A stretch of 64,000 nt of DNA from Gp6-AA40 sp963723495 (GTDB taxonomy: Bacteria > Acidobacteriota > Vicinamibacteria > Vicinamibacterales > UBA2999). A program made the position numbers and the translations under genes. The stretch covers positions 135,406 through 199,405 of the forward strand of contig CAVRQR010000008.1 in NCBI GenBank assembly GCA_963723495.1, read 5' to 3'. Numbering within the stretch: the stretch's first letter is position 1; each line of letters starts with the position of its first letter. Shown here one piece after another: positions 39,278 through 49,096 of this stretch. Below the pieces are notes generated by a model. The model made no database searches. It saw only the letters and a program-made list of their open reading frames with translations, and had not been told where the DNA came from.

Positions 39278-39398
39278 GGCCGTCTCGTTCGTAAACGTGA
39301 GCCGCCTCCGCCCGGAACGTCTCGAAGTGATCGCGCACCACCTGGTAGAGCACGCCCTGATCTCTCGGCGAATACGCAGACGAGGGACGACCCGCCAC
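39278..39398 (-). pseudogene. IS91-family transposase, N-terminal fragment
   Basis: The minus strand reads YSPRDQGVLYQVVRDHFETF and RAEAAHVYERDGLP, the beginning of IS91-type transposases. The family normally continues with a Zn-binding segment (RFVEEEFRAFLRCGWLA-like); here the frame enters the 69-bp repeat instead. A matching continuation is found at 60280-60390. The 39399-39594 stretch beyond it holds no gene I can support. Confidence 0.65.
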
Positions 39399-39594
39399 GT
39401 GCCCCGTCGTCGCGAACCGCGCGCCAGTGGCGACACAACGCGAGTGGCACAGGAATCCACACGATCCGCCTTTGGCGAGCCCTGATCAGTGCTGGTCCTG
39501 CGTACGGCGATCGGCGCCGAGATCGCAGCATTTGCCGCATGGCGGCCGGGCTCCGCCCGGCGCACAGCGTCAGCAAAGACGGGGTGATGGGTGA

Positions 39595-40935
39595 TTAGGA
39601 GAGTGAGAGCGGCTCCAGAATTCGCCCGTTGCTGTCGCCGAACTTCTCGAGTCGGACGCCGCCGGCATCCATGATCGTCAAGAGCAGGTTGGCCATCGGC
39701 GTGTCGAGCTTGTACTGGAGGTGGCGCCCCATCTTGAACGTGCCGCCGAGGCCGCCAGCCATCAACGTCGGCAGATCCGAGTGGCGGTGCATGTTGCCGT
39801 CGCCCATGCCGCCGCCGTAGAGCAGCAGCGACTGGTCGAGGACGGAGCCGTCGCCCTCTTTCATCGACTGCAGCTTCTCGAGGAAGTAGGCGAAGAGCTG
39901 AGACTGATACAGATCGATGCGTGCCTTCTTCGCAATCAGCTGCGGGTCGTTGCGATGGTGCGACACGCCGTGATGCTGCTCGGGCACGCCGATGCTCGGG
40001 AACGTCATCGTGCTCAGCTCGCGCGACATGATCATGCTGAACACGCGCGTGATGTCGGCCTGGAAAGCCAGCGCCTGCAGGTCGAACATCAGCTTGGTGT
40101 GCGCGTCGAACGAGGACGGAATATCGGTGGGCCGCTCCGGCAGCTCGATGTCCACCGGCTGCGATTCGGAGTTCTGGATGCGCTGCTCGACCTCGCGCAC
40201 GGAGTCGAGATACTCGTGCAGCTTGGCCTTGTCGCCCCGCCCGAGACTGTTCGCCACGCGGTTCGCTTCCTCGCGGACGGAGTCGAGGATGCTCCCCTCC
40301 GACTGACTGCGCAACTGGCGCGCTTCCGCGCTGCCGCCGTCGCCGAACAGACGTTCAAACAGGATCCGCGGATGCGACTCGGTGTTGTTGGGCGTCGTCT
40401 CGTTGCGCCACGAGACGGTGTTCACATAGAAACAGTCGCCTGAGTCACACGAGCCCTGCGTCGGGAAATCGACCGACATCTCGATCGACGGAATGCGCGA
40501 CGTCTTGCCGATCTCGCGCACCAGCAGCTGATCGACGGTCGTCGCCAGCTTCACTTCGACGTCCGGTCGTGTGCGGTCGTAGGCGTGCACGCCGGTCAGC
40601 CACACCGCCGACGCGCGCGGATGATCGCCTGTGCCGTCGCCGAAGGTATCGGCCTGCAGGTGCGAGAGGCCGCTGAGGACCGTGATCTTGTCGCGCAGGC
40701 TCGCGAACGGCGACAGCGTCGGCGTCAGCTCGAATCCGGATCCCGTCGTCGCCGGCGTCCACAGGTTCTGGATGACGCCGTTGGCGATGTACACGAAGCC
40801 GAAGCGCGGCGTCGGTTTGAGGGCGCGCGCCGAGAGCGCCGGGACCATCGCGTCGAGAAATGGCAGTGCGATCGTCGTGCCCATGGCACGCAGGAACGTC
40901 CGCCGCGGCAGCGTCTTCTTGGTGACGAACATCAC
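39595..40935 (-). CDS. DUF1552 protein, Tat-exported
   Basis: A 446-residue protein with a twin-arginine signal (LPRRTFLRAMGTTIALPFLDA). Its DUF1552 body contains SGLSHLQADTFGDGTGDHPR, FERLFGDGGSAEARQLRSQ and DQSLLLYGGGMGDGN. Proteins of this family are always encoded next to a DUF1592/DUF1587 partner in Planctomycetes, Acidobacteria and relatives and are exported; the biochemical role is unproven. Its ATG overlaps the partner's stop by 4 bp (ATGA at 40932-40935). It is the intact relative of the two pseudogene copies at 28.7-30.5 kb. Confidence 0.92.
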   Translation of the reverse strand: MMFVTKKTLPRRTFLRAMGTTIALPFLDAMVPALSARALKPTPRFGFVYIANGVIQNLWTPATTGSGFELTPTLSPFASLRDKITVLSGLSHLQADTFGDGTGDHPRASAVWLTGVHAYDRTRPDVEVKLATTVDQLLVREIGKTSRIPSIEMSVDFPTQGSCDSGDCFYVNTVSWRNETTPNNTESHPRILFERLFGDGGSAEARQLRSQSEGSILDSVREEANRVANSLGRGDKAKLHEYLDSVREVEQRIQNSESQPVDIELPERPTDIPSSFDAHTKLMFDLQALAFQADITRVFSMIMSRELSTMTFPSIGVPEQHHGVSHHRNDPQLIAKKARIDLYQSQLFAYFLEKLQSMKEGDGSVLDQSLLLYGGGMGDGNMHRHSDLPTLMAGGLGGTFKMGRHLQYKLDTPMANLLLTIMDAGGVRLEKFGDSNGRILEPLSLS

Positions 40936-43441
40936 TCGCCTCCGGCCTCTCGCATCTGGAACGGACGGCTCTTCACGATCCCGAGCACCAGCGACGCCAG
41001 TGTATGGTTCGCCGGCTCTGCGTCGCGCATCACGGCGCGCACGGTGGGCGCGTCATAGTATTGCAGGTTGCGGCCGATCGCGTACATCAGCAGCCGCTCC
41101 GCGACCGTGCCGACGAACTGCTCGGGCTGGCGCAGCAGTTCCTTTTTCAAGCCAGGAATTCCCTCGAATTTCGTTCCTTCCGGGAAAACGCCGGAGGCGT
41201 CGATCGGCTGCTGGCCGTCGCGCTCGCGCCATCGCCCGACGGCGTCGAAGTTTTCCATCGCGAAGCCAATCGGGTCCATCCGCGCGTGGCAGCCGGCGCA
41301 CGCCGGGGCCGCGCGGTGCTGGATCATCGCCTCGCGGAGCGTCAGCGGCTTGCCCGGGGCAGTCTCCGTTTTCAGTGATGGCACGTCGGCGGGCGGAGGC
41401 GGCGGCGCCGCCGACAGCAGGTTCTCCAGCACCCACTTGCCGCGAAGAACCGGCGAGGTGCGCGTCGAGTACGAGGTGATCGTCAGCACGCTCCCCTGCC
41501 CCAGCAATCCGCCGCGAACGCTCCCGTCCGGGAACGTGACGCGACGGAAGTAGCTTCCCTTGATGTTCGGCACGCCGTAGTGCCGCGCCAGCCGTTCGTT
41601 CAGGAAGGTGTAGTTCGCGCGCAACAGGTCGAGGACGCTGCGGTTCTCCCTGAACACGCTGCCGATGAACAGCTCCGTCTCGCGCTGCATCGCGGTACGG
41701 AGTGTTTCGTCGAAGTCGGCGAACAGGATCTCGTCGGGCTGCTTCGTCGCGATGTCCCGCAGGTACAACCACTGCGCCGCGAAATTGGTGACCAGCGATT
41801 CAGAGCGCGGATCCGCCAGCATGCGGCGCACCTGCTGCTCCAGCACCTTCGGATCTTTCAGCCGCCCGGCCGCCGCCGCGTCGAGCAGCTCGTCGTCTGG
41901 GATGCTGCTCCAGATAAAGAACGAAAGCCGCGAGGCGAGCTCGAGGTCGGAGACGCGATACGCCGTGCCGGCCACGACGTTCGCAGGCTCGCGCTCGATG
42001 CGGAACAGGAATTGTGAGCTCACCAGCAGCCGCTCGAGCGCCTTCTGGATCCCGAGATCGAAGCTGCCCTCTTTACGACCTCGTTCGTAAAACGGCAGGA
42101 GGTCCCTGACGTCCGTCTCATTCGACGGGCGGCGATACGCCCGGCGCGCGAGCGTGGAGAGAATGCGGCGCGCGCACGGACAGTTCCTCCGCCGCGGTAG
42201 GCGGGCCGACAGACGAAGATGCGGCGCCGGCTCGGCGAATCGCCGCCGCCGGTGGCGTTGTACGGTCCGCTGATCGTGACGCTGTTGATCGCCGGCTGCG
42301 TGCCGCGGCTCCGCATCCGCGGCCGCAGCGTCGCCTCGTCACGCGCTTCGGTGCGCTGCACGAACGCGACGCCAATCAGCTTGGGGCCGGCCTTCAGCGT
42401 GAGCGGAAACTCCAGCGGGCTTGGCGCGGCGCCTCGACCCCGACCACCTGCGCGTCCGCCGCCTGCACCTGCTGCGCCCACTGAACCTGCGTCCACCGGC
42501 CCCGCGCCTCTGCCCGGCACTGCCGGTCGATCAACCGAGGGAGGCGTGGGATCGGGATCTGCCGGATCGGGCTGACCGGGCGGCGCATCTACGGCAGGAG
42601 CGCCGCGTTCGCCGCCGCCGAGCGATCGCAGTGCGACGCGTTCGCCATCAACCAGGATCTCCAGGTCGTGGCCCTGCGCGGCGCCCACATCCACCCTGAC
42701 GATGTACGTGCCGTCTACGGGGAACTCGCTCCGTACCGCGATGCCGCCGCGGGTCCCGAATGGCAGTTCGTCAACGCGCTCGTCCTGCGGATGTTCAGGG
42801 TCGAGGCGATGGATGTTCACCATCACCGGCATCGCCGGATCGCCAATCGCCAGGCGGCTGATTTTCCGCGCTGCGTCGAGATACCGCTCCATGTTGCTTG
42901 GCGACATGAACAGCAGGTCGGCGATGTTGTCGAAGCCGCTGCTGATGTTGTCCGGGGGCAGCAGGTAATCGATGCTGACCTCACGCGGCAGCGATTCGAG
43001 GGCGAGGAGATCGCGGACGGCGTTTCGATATTCAGTACGGCTGAGGCGATGCGTCAGCGGCAGCTTGCCGAGATGTGGACGCGCGGCTTCGGCGCGGTCC
43101 AACTCGGTTTCGAGAAACGTGGCCACGCGGCCATAACTCGCGGCATCCGGACGCGGCGCACCCGGTGGCGGCATCGATTGCGTCCGCAGCTTGCGAACGA
43201 CCTTCTCCCAACGATCCGCGCCCGAACTCACGTTCGTCACCCCAGCCGGATCGATGACCAGGCCGCCGCTCTTCATCCGCTCGCTGTGGCAGCCGGCGCA
43301 ATACTGCTTCAGGACAGCGGCAGACGACGTGGCCGCGGTGACAGCCGGTGACGCGGCTGGCGCCTGTGCCACGGGCCTGGCAGTGGCAACGGCGAGCGCA
43401 AAGCTAAGCGCGGCAACCCCGAGCAAACCTCTGTAGGACAT
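40932..43441 (-). CDS. DUF1592/DUF1588/DUF1587/DUF1585 cytochrome-like protein, frameshifted
   Basis: About 836 residues with a signal peptide (MSYRGLLGVAALSFALAVA). A PSCyt1-like haem motif CAGCHSERMKSGG is near residue 52, then DUF1587 (RLSRTEYRNAVRDLLAL), a Gly/Pro-rich insert with carbohydrate-binding-like region, DUF1592 (SRLSFFIWSSIPDDELLDAA), DUF1588 (RGGLLGQGSVLTITSYSTRTSP; a second CAGCHARMDPIGFA) and DUF1585. One base is missing near 42180, just before CARRILSTLARRAYRR. Forms the conserved pair with the DUF1552 gene; exported and probably involved in extracytoplasmic redox or polymer metabolism (inference). Confidence 0.9.
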
Positions 43442-43522
43442 TCGAATACGGGGGTATATTACCGCCGGGTACCACGAAGGGCACAAGAAGAGACTGAAGG
43501 ACACGAAGAAGGACGGCCGCAG

Positions 43523-45098
43523 ATGAGAGTTCCATAGCTGCCTTTGGCTCCTGATCGCGGGGTGCCTGGCGGGCGTTGTGTCCCTTGCAGCCTCCGGGTC
43601 ACCGCTGATCGACGCCGTCAAGAAGCAGGACGTCCCGGCGGTCCAAACCCTCCTCAAAGAAAAGGTCAACATCAACGCCACCGAGGCGGATGGTTTCACC
43701 GCTCTCCACTGGGCCGCGCAGCGGAACGATCTCCAGCTCGTCGAGCTGCTCGTCGGCGCCGGCGCGAACGCCAAGGCCTCCAGTCGCTACAACATCACAC
43801 CGCTCTATCTCGCCGCCGTGAACGGCAACGCCGCGATCATGGAGCGCCTGTTGAAGGCTGGCGCTGACCCGAACGCGATCGCGCAGGAAGGTCAGACGAT
43901 GCTGATGACGGCGGCGCTGTCGGGGAAGGCGGACGCCGTACGGCTGCTGCTGACGCGCGGGGCGACGGTCGACACGAAGGAACCGTATCGAGGTCAGACG
44001 GCGCTGATGTGGGCGGCGGCCGAAGGCAACACCGCCGCGGTTGACGTGCTGCTCGAGGCGGGCGCCGACCTGAAGTTGAAGTCGAACGGTGGCTTGACGC
44101 CGCTGCTCTTCGCCGTGCGCAACGCGCACATCGAGACGACGGTCGCGTTGCTGAAGCGCGGCGCCAACGTCAACGACGTTGCGCCGGATGGCTCGAGCGC
44201 GCTGAGCATCGCGAGCGTGAACGCCTTCTTCGAGCTGGCATCGGTGCTCCTCGATCACGGCGCCAACCCGAACCTGCCCGACCCGCGCGGGTCGCCGCTC
44301 CATACCGTGGCGTGGCTGCGCAAGCCCGGCGCTGACGGCGCCGCCGGCGTCGGGAACACGCCGGTGGGTACGCCGCAGCAGACCGGCACGGTCACCGCCA
44401 TCGAGCTCGCACGAAAACTCCTCGCCCACGGCGCCAATCCCAATACCCGCGTCGAATGGAACGAGCCGCGCTTCGGCAAGGAGGGCGGCACCGCGCGCAA
44501 CCCGCCGAACATCCGGCTGGGGCGCCACCTTCTCAGCTACCGGGGCGCGACGCCGTTCTACGTCGCCGCGAAGAACGGCGATATCGAGTTGATGCGACTG
44601 CTGGTCGAGTTCAAGGCGGACCCGACGATCACGACGCTGACCGGCATCACGCCCTTGATGGTGGCCGCGGGTCTGGATACGTGGGAGGGTGAGACGCCAG
44701 GTCCGTTTACGGGGGTACCCGAAGCGGAGCGGCTCGAGGCGGTGAAGTTCGCCGTGTCGCTGGGCGCCGACGTCAACGCGCGCGCGCACTTCGGCGACTA
44801 CCCGATGGACGGCGACGTGGCGTACACCCTGCTCTACTACCCGCACAACATCGACAAGCTGGTCGACCTCGGCGTGGGCGATCCGCGGTGGAACGGCAGC
44901 ACGCCGCTCATCGGCGCGATCATGTCGAACCAGCCATCAATCGTGCAGTACCTGGTCGATCAGGGCGCCGATGTGAACGTCAAGACGACGCTTGGCTGGA
45001 CGCCGCTAAACGTTGCTGAAGGCGTCTTCTGCTGCAACGCGAAGAAGGAGTTCCCGGCGGCTGCGGCGATCATCCGAAAGGCGTTGGGAGTCAACTGA
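43523..45098 (+). CDS. Exported ankyrin-repeat protein
   Basis: About 524 residues built of ten or more ankyrin repeats (for example DGFTALHWAAQRNDLQLVELL, GQTMLMTAALSGKADAVRLLL, GQTALMWAAAEGNTAAVDVLL, NGGLTPLLFAVRNAHIETTVA). A signal peptide (LWLLIAGCLAGVVSLAAS) precedes them, but the ATG at 43523 reaches it only if one base near 43535 is removed; otherwise a GTG at 43578 starts without the signal. The gene is divergent from the DUF1592 gene. Such ankyrin proteins are frequently adjacent to DUF1552/DUF1592 pairs, suggesting a linked extracytoplasmic function. Confidence 0.88.
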
Positions 45099-45633
45099 AA
45101 CTGCGCCCACCCGTGCACCGTCTCGGGGTGTCGCTATCTTCTTGAGTGTGCCGATTCAATCAGGTAAAGCGTTGTATTGCTCGTCGTCTGATTCGGGGCG
45201 ACCACTTCGTTTGCGATCGCCAGGTAGAGTTGCCGCGGTCGGGAGCGTAGTTCTCGACTGACCCAGACGAACCAAGTGGACGAATCACCAGAGCCTCACA
45301 AGCCTTCGCGTTGGCGCTGCTCACCTGCTCAACACCCTCTCTCCACCAAAGTGAACTCGAACCACAGCGGAAGGTAGCAAACAAACACGAGTTGAACCCC
45401 TATCGATACCTCTCTGACTCCCCCAGCCCACCATCCTGCCTTCGCAAAAACCTTGACCGCCACCACACCATCCGCGAACAGCGATTCCGACGACTCCTGA
45501 TGAGCCGGGGCTGTGATGGTCCTGCTTCACCTCCTCCGCTTCGGGGGAGGGACCTATCAGGCCTACTGTTTTGCCCTCAAACGACCGAAATAGACATCGA
45601 CGTAGCGTTGCACGGAAATGCAAGGGTTGGTTT
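45099..45633. other. Intergenic region without a supportable gene
   Basis: In 535 bases I see only short ORFs lacking family features or start signals on both strands. A GC-rich hairpin-like stretch, CCTCCGCTTCGGGGGAGG, lies near 45536-45553. A decayed gene cannot be excluded. Confidence 0.4.
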
Positions 45634-45837
45634 ATGTCTGCACGAACACAATGTCCACGTTGTGACGGTGACCAGGTGGTGCCGCTGGACGGGATTCTGT
45701 TTTCTCCGAATCTCGACTTCTTCCGATGCGCTGATTGCAATCTGTTTTGGCAAGTTCCAAAAGCCGAAGACGGTCCCGCAAGTTCAATCTTGAGCGATGC
45801 ACCGATCACTTCGCGTGTTGTCGAGATGACGGCCTAA
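45634..45837 (+). CDS. Small zinc-ribbon protein
   Basis: About 67 residues with two Cys pairs, CPRC near the start and CADC about 25 residues later (FFRCADCNLFWQVPK), forming a rubredoxin-like zinc ribbon. AAGGG lies 7 nt before the ATG. Similar short proteins occur in many soil bacteria; function unknown. Confidence 0.65.
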   Translation: MSARTQCPRCDGDQVVPLDGILFSPNLDFFRCADCNLFWQVPKAEDGPASSILSDAPITSRVVEMTA

Positions 45838-45899
45838 CGAAACTGATTACTGCGCGGTGATAGTGCCCGGCGAGTAACTGCCTCAAGTATTCTCGCTTG

Positions 45900-46339
45900 A
45901 CTCGCTCCGCCTGAGCAGTTCCGCACCGCGATCACGGGCGAGGCGACGCATCGCTCTGATCCACAACCGCGATGCCATCTACGCACCCGCGGTCGACGTA
46001 CCGTGGCGTCGATGGAGCTGCGGGTCGTCAAGACGCCCGTGCGAACGCCGCAAGCCAACACATTCTGCGAGCGCCTGGTCGGGACGATCCGCCGGGAGTG
46101 TCTCGACTGGCTGATCCGCTCAACGAACGCCACCTCCGACGAAACCTTCACGAGTGGGTCACCCACTACAACCGGGCCGTCCGCATGCCAGCTTGGGTCC
46201 GGGAATCCCCGAGGCATCAGCCGCACAGAACTGGCTGGTTGCCGCCGGCCATCACTGCCCTGCGCGATGCCGAGTGGTCGCGACGCCCATTCTCAGTGGA
46301 CTGCATCACGAGTATCGCTGGGTGTCAGAGGCCGCATGA
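45900..46339 (+). pseudogene. Transposase/integrase (rve core) remnant, C-terminal part
   Basis: A DDE integrase core in three successive frames. FRTAITGEATHR and NRDAIYAPAVD come first, then VVKTPVRTPQANTFCERLVG and TIRRECLDWLI (final catalytic Glu region), then NERHLRRNLHEWVTHYNR, and finally GRPHASLGPGIPEASAAQNW and ATPILSGLHHEYR. The N-terminal half is absent here, although a fragment of what looks like the same element lies at 59973-60206. Disrupted by at least two indels. Confidence 0.75.
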
Positions 46340-46396
46340 TGGTCGCATCAATTCTGCGCAGCACAAGGGTGCTGAACCATCGCTTTTCAGCACCTG

Positions 46397-47221
46397 CTAG
46401 CCCAATGGAAGCTCGGGGAGGAATGCGCTCAGAAAACTCGACAGCTGGAGCATGTCTGGCCGTTGCCGGCCGCGCATGGCGAGAAACGCCTTGCCATACT
46501 GCGGAAAGTCGAAGAGCTCACGCGCGAAGAGGGTCGGGTCTGCAGCAAGCCACTCGTCGAAAGCTCTCTTCTCCCCGAGGTTCCGCTCGGCCAGCGGGTA
46601 CCAGTCATCGAAGAATATGACGCACGATCCTTGGATCGCGGGAGAGCAGAACCGTAACGCGTCTTTTGTCGACGCGTAGAGATCGCAGTCAATCATGATG
46701 ATGCTGGCGCGGTCGATCTGAAGAGCCTGGCGCCGCTCATCCGTCAAGGTCTCATCGAAAAAGCCCTGCTGGAGGATCACGCGACTCTCGTCGACACTCT
46801 GGTATCGGAGACACTCGCGCGTGAAATCGAGGGTCGATTTGAAATCGCCAGCACGCCAATGACCTCCGGAGTCGGTTGCTGCCACCGCCGGTAATCCCTC
46901 GAACGAGTCAAAGCCGATGAGACGAGAGTGCTGATTGCCGGAGGCCTTGAGTGCGCGGAACATGCACGCGAGGGAGGTGCCGTTATAGACGCCAAATTCG
47001 AGATAGTCGTGGATTTCCTCGCCGAGCTCGCGTAGCAGTGAAATCGAGCGCGCAAACTTTTCCTCCAGCTCGGCGGGTTGGACAAGCAGGCTTCGGTTCC
47101 GAATGCGCCTCGCTCCGCGTCCTGTCAACCAATCCGGTGCGCCGCGGAGCAGGCGGCTCAAGGGTCTTCGCAATCTCAACTTCTCCAATACATTGATTGC
47201 AATCTCATCCGCATGAATCAT
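46397..47221 (-). CDS. TylF/MycF-family O-methyltransferase
   Basis: A 274-residue SAM-dependent methyltransferase of the macrocin O-methyltransferase type. The SAM site region reads YLEFGVYNGTSLACMFRAL; the metal-binding Asp residues are in IIMIDCDLYASTKDAL and VIFFDDWYPL. The family methylates sugar hydroxyls in antibiotics, and homologues are common near polysaccharide gene clusters, but no such cluster is visible here. The gene stands alone between a transposase remnant and a non-coding gap. Confidence 0.88.
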   Translation of the reverse strand: MIHADEIAINVLEKLRLRRPLSRLLRGAPDWLTGRGARRIRNRSLLVQPAELEEKFARSISLLRELGEEIHDYLEFGVYNGTSLACMFRALKASGNQHSRLIGFDSFEGLPAVAATDSGGHWRAGDFKSTLDFTRECLRYQSVDESRVILQQGFFDETLTDERRQALQIDRASIIMIDCDLYASTKDALRFCSPAIQGSCVIFFDDWYPLAERNLGEKRAFDEWLAADPTLFARELFDFPQYGKAFLAMRGRQRPDMLQLSSFLSAFLPELPLG

Positions 47222-47733
47222 AGGTACCTCGTTACGCCGACGACTCGCAGCCCGACGTTGCAGGAAGGCACGTGCAAAACTCGGTGCGCCCGATGAGACC
47301 GAGTCAAGCGACGCTAGGTGGATCTTTTTTCTGCTTATCGCTGTGGATCAGTTGCAGAAAGGTGCCGAAAGCTGACGAGTTCGAAAACCAAACAGGTCGC
47401 ATCGAGCCGTGGATTGTCGCGAATACGCTCACGCCATGACGCGGTCGGAACGTACGGCGACTCACATGAGTACGGATGTCGCAGCCGTGGCTACAAGCTG
47501 AGGCCTGTTGCGGTGCAGCGACGATACGGGTTCCATGTCGAGCCGTCGATCTTCCCCGACCCGCTGTGCACGTCCGTTGCTGTCTGACCTCATCGTGATG
47601 GTCCGGCTGGGCACTGACATCCCGGGCGCAGTTACAGCCGGGCCGGTCCGACGGCGAGAGCGAGATGTACGTTTGCCGTTTGCGGCGCTCGCCCAGGCTC
47701 AACAGTAATCGAAGCCTCTGTAGAGAAAGCGGG
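47222..47733. other. Intergenic region without a supportable gene
   Basis: About 510 bases with only overlapping ORFs of poor codon character on both strands. It separates the methyltransferase from the ArsR promoter and may contain a decayed gene. Confidence 0.4.
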
Positions 47734-47771
47734 TTGACAGTCGCGCGCCATATACATAACCATATGGTTAT
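47734..47771 (+). promoter_or_regulatory. Promoter and 16-bp palindromic operator of the ArsR-SRPBCC operon
   Basis: A TTGACA box (47734-47739) lies upstream of the perfect palindrome ATAACCAT-ATGGTTAT (47756-47771), which overlaps where the -10 element must be. The gene starts 15 bp later at ATG 47786. A palindrome in this position is the expected operator for autorepression by the ArsR-type product. Confidence 0.65.
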
Positions 47772-47785
47772 TGAACCGACCTGTT

Positions 47786-48160
47786 ATGAATAGCATGCCT
47801 TCCGAACGCCTCGACGCCACGTTCCTCGCGCTTGCTGATCCGACGCGGCGCGCCATTCTGGCTCGCCTTGCGCGAGGCGAAGCGTCGGTGACGGAACTCG
47901 CCGAACCGTTCGCGATCAGTCAGCCCGCGATCTCGAAACACCTGAAGGTCCTGGAGCGGGCCGGGTTGATCACGATCGGTCAGGATGCTCAACGGCGGCC
48001 CCGCCGACTCGAAGGTAAGCCGCTGGCCGAGGCAAGTGCGTGGCTCGAGCGATATCGCGCGATCTGGGAAGCGAACTTCGAGCGGCTCGACGGTGTTCTG
48101 AAGGAGTTGCAACGCAGGCCGTCCGCGTCCACGCGCGCACGGAGGCGGACGAATCGGTAG
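47786..48160 (+). CDS. ArsR-family transcriptional repressor
   Basis: About 124 residues with a winged helix: LADPTRRAILARLARGEASV, ELAEPFAISQPAISKHLKVL (recognition helix) and ERAGLITIGQDAQRRPRRL. No metal-binding CxC motif is present in the alpha-3 helix, so it is of the subgroup that pairs with SRPBCC proteins rather than a metal sensor. The operator palindrome upstream suggests autoregulation. It is co-oriented with the next gene. Confidence 0.9.
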   Translation: MNSMPSERLDATFLALADPTRRAILARLARGEASVTELAEPFAISQPAISKHLKVLERAGLITIGQDAQRRPRRLEGKPLAEASAWLERYRAIWEANFERLDGVLKELQRRPSASTRARRRTNR

Positions 48161-48196
48161 CGCGGAGACGTGGTGAGTGCCACGGAGGAGAGCGAA

Positions 48197-48709
48197 ATGC
48201 CAATGACGTTGGAAAAGGCCCAGGTCACACTGCCTAGCGACCGGGAAGTGCAGGTCACACGATCGTTCAAGGCGGCCCGGCCGCTGGTATATCGGGCGTA
48301 CACGGAACCGGCGCTGGTGCAGCGCTGGCTGCTGGGGCCGCCCGGGTGGTCGATGCCAGTGTGCGAGATGGACGTGCGCGTTGGTGGCAGCTACAGGTGG
48401 CGCTGGCGGAGCGACAAGGACGCAAGCGAGTTCGGCTTCGTAGGCACGTTTCGCGAGGTGCAACCCCCGCTGAGGCTTGTGCATACCGAGGCGTACGACC
48501 CAGGGTCCCTCGCGGACGGGTTCCCTCAGAACGAAGCGCTCGTGACGGTGACGTTTTCGGATGACGACGGTTTCACCACAGTCACGACGCTGATCGACTT
48601 CGGGTCGAAGGAGGCCCGGGATGCGGCAGTAGCGACTGGCATGACCGACGGTATGGAGCAGAGCTATCAGCTGCTCGATGGATTGCTTGGCAAACAGCCG
48701 CGTGTCTAG
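48197..48709 (+). CDS. SRPBCC (AHSA1-like) domain protein
   Basis: About 170 residues of the Bet v1-like fold: EVQVTRSFKAARPLVYRAYTEPALV, GPPGWSMPVCEMDVRVGGSYRW and GMTDGMEQSYQLLDGLL at the C-terminus. GGAGGAGAGC lies 4 nt before ATG 48197, which I prefer over the GTG 27 nt upstream. These proteins, paired with an ArsR repressor, bind a hydrophobic ligand; the ligand is unknown. Confidence 0.88.
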   Translation: MPMTLEKAQVTLPSDREVQVTRSFKAARPLVYRAYTEPALVQRWLLGPPGWSMPVCEMDVRVGGSYRWRWRSDKDASEFGFVGTFREVQPPLRLVHTEAYDPGSLADGFPQNEALVTVTFSDDDGFTTVTTLIDFGSKEARDAAVATGMTDGMEQSYQLLDGLLGKQPRV

Positions 48710-49096
48710 GCTCCGATTGAGACGGGTCGAGTAGGTATAGCTCACGAGGCTTCGACCCGCGTTGCAGGCCGTAGAGGGTCTTTGTAAGAATCTCCACGGC
48801 CTTCAGTCATGTCGGAACCCCGCGCTGGTTCAGCGTCCGTTCTGCTGAAAGGTCGATCCGGCGGTGATTGCTGGGTATTCGCCACTCGCGCTATAAGATG
48901 GCGTGGGGAAACGGCGTGATCGTCTCACCTCCTGCCAAGCTCCGTGACAGTCGAAGCAGTCGCTACTTGACGGCGAACCGATTGCATGCGGTCTGCATCG
49001 CCGTCATTTGTGCCATTTAGAAAGTCCATGGCCCTGCGCACGCGGACGCTGCCTCGTGATTCCATCCGACACTGGAACTACCCTTACGAAGGTTCG
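48710..49096. other. Intergenic region with one inverted repeat
   Basis: CGGGTCGA (48723-48730) and TCGACCCG (48752-48759) form an 8-bp stem with a 21-nt loop soon after the SRPBCC stop, a possible terminator without a clear T-run. I see no gene in the remainder, which must hold the promoter of the next lipoprotein gene. Confidence 0.4.

Noticed and set aside
43599..44846. 415-residue minus-strand ORF opposite the ankyrin gene
   Set aside because: Antisense shadow of regular ankyrin repeats.
47304..47702. 132-residue minus-strand ORF
   Set aside because: No family features or ribosome site; composition like a non-coding strand.
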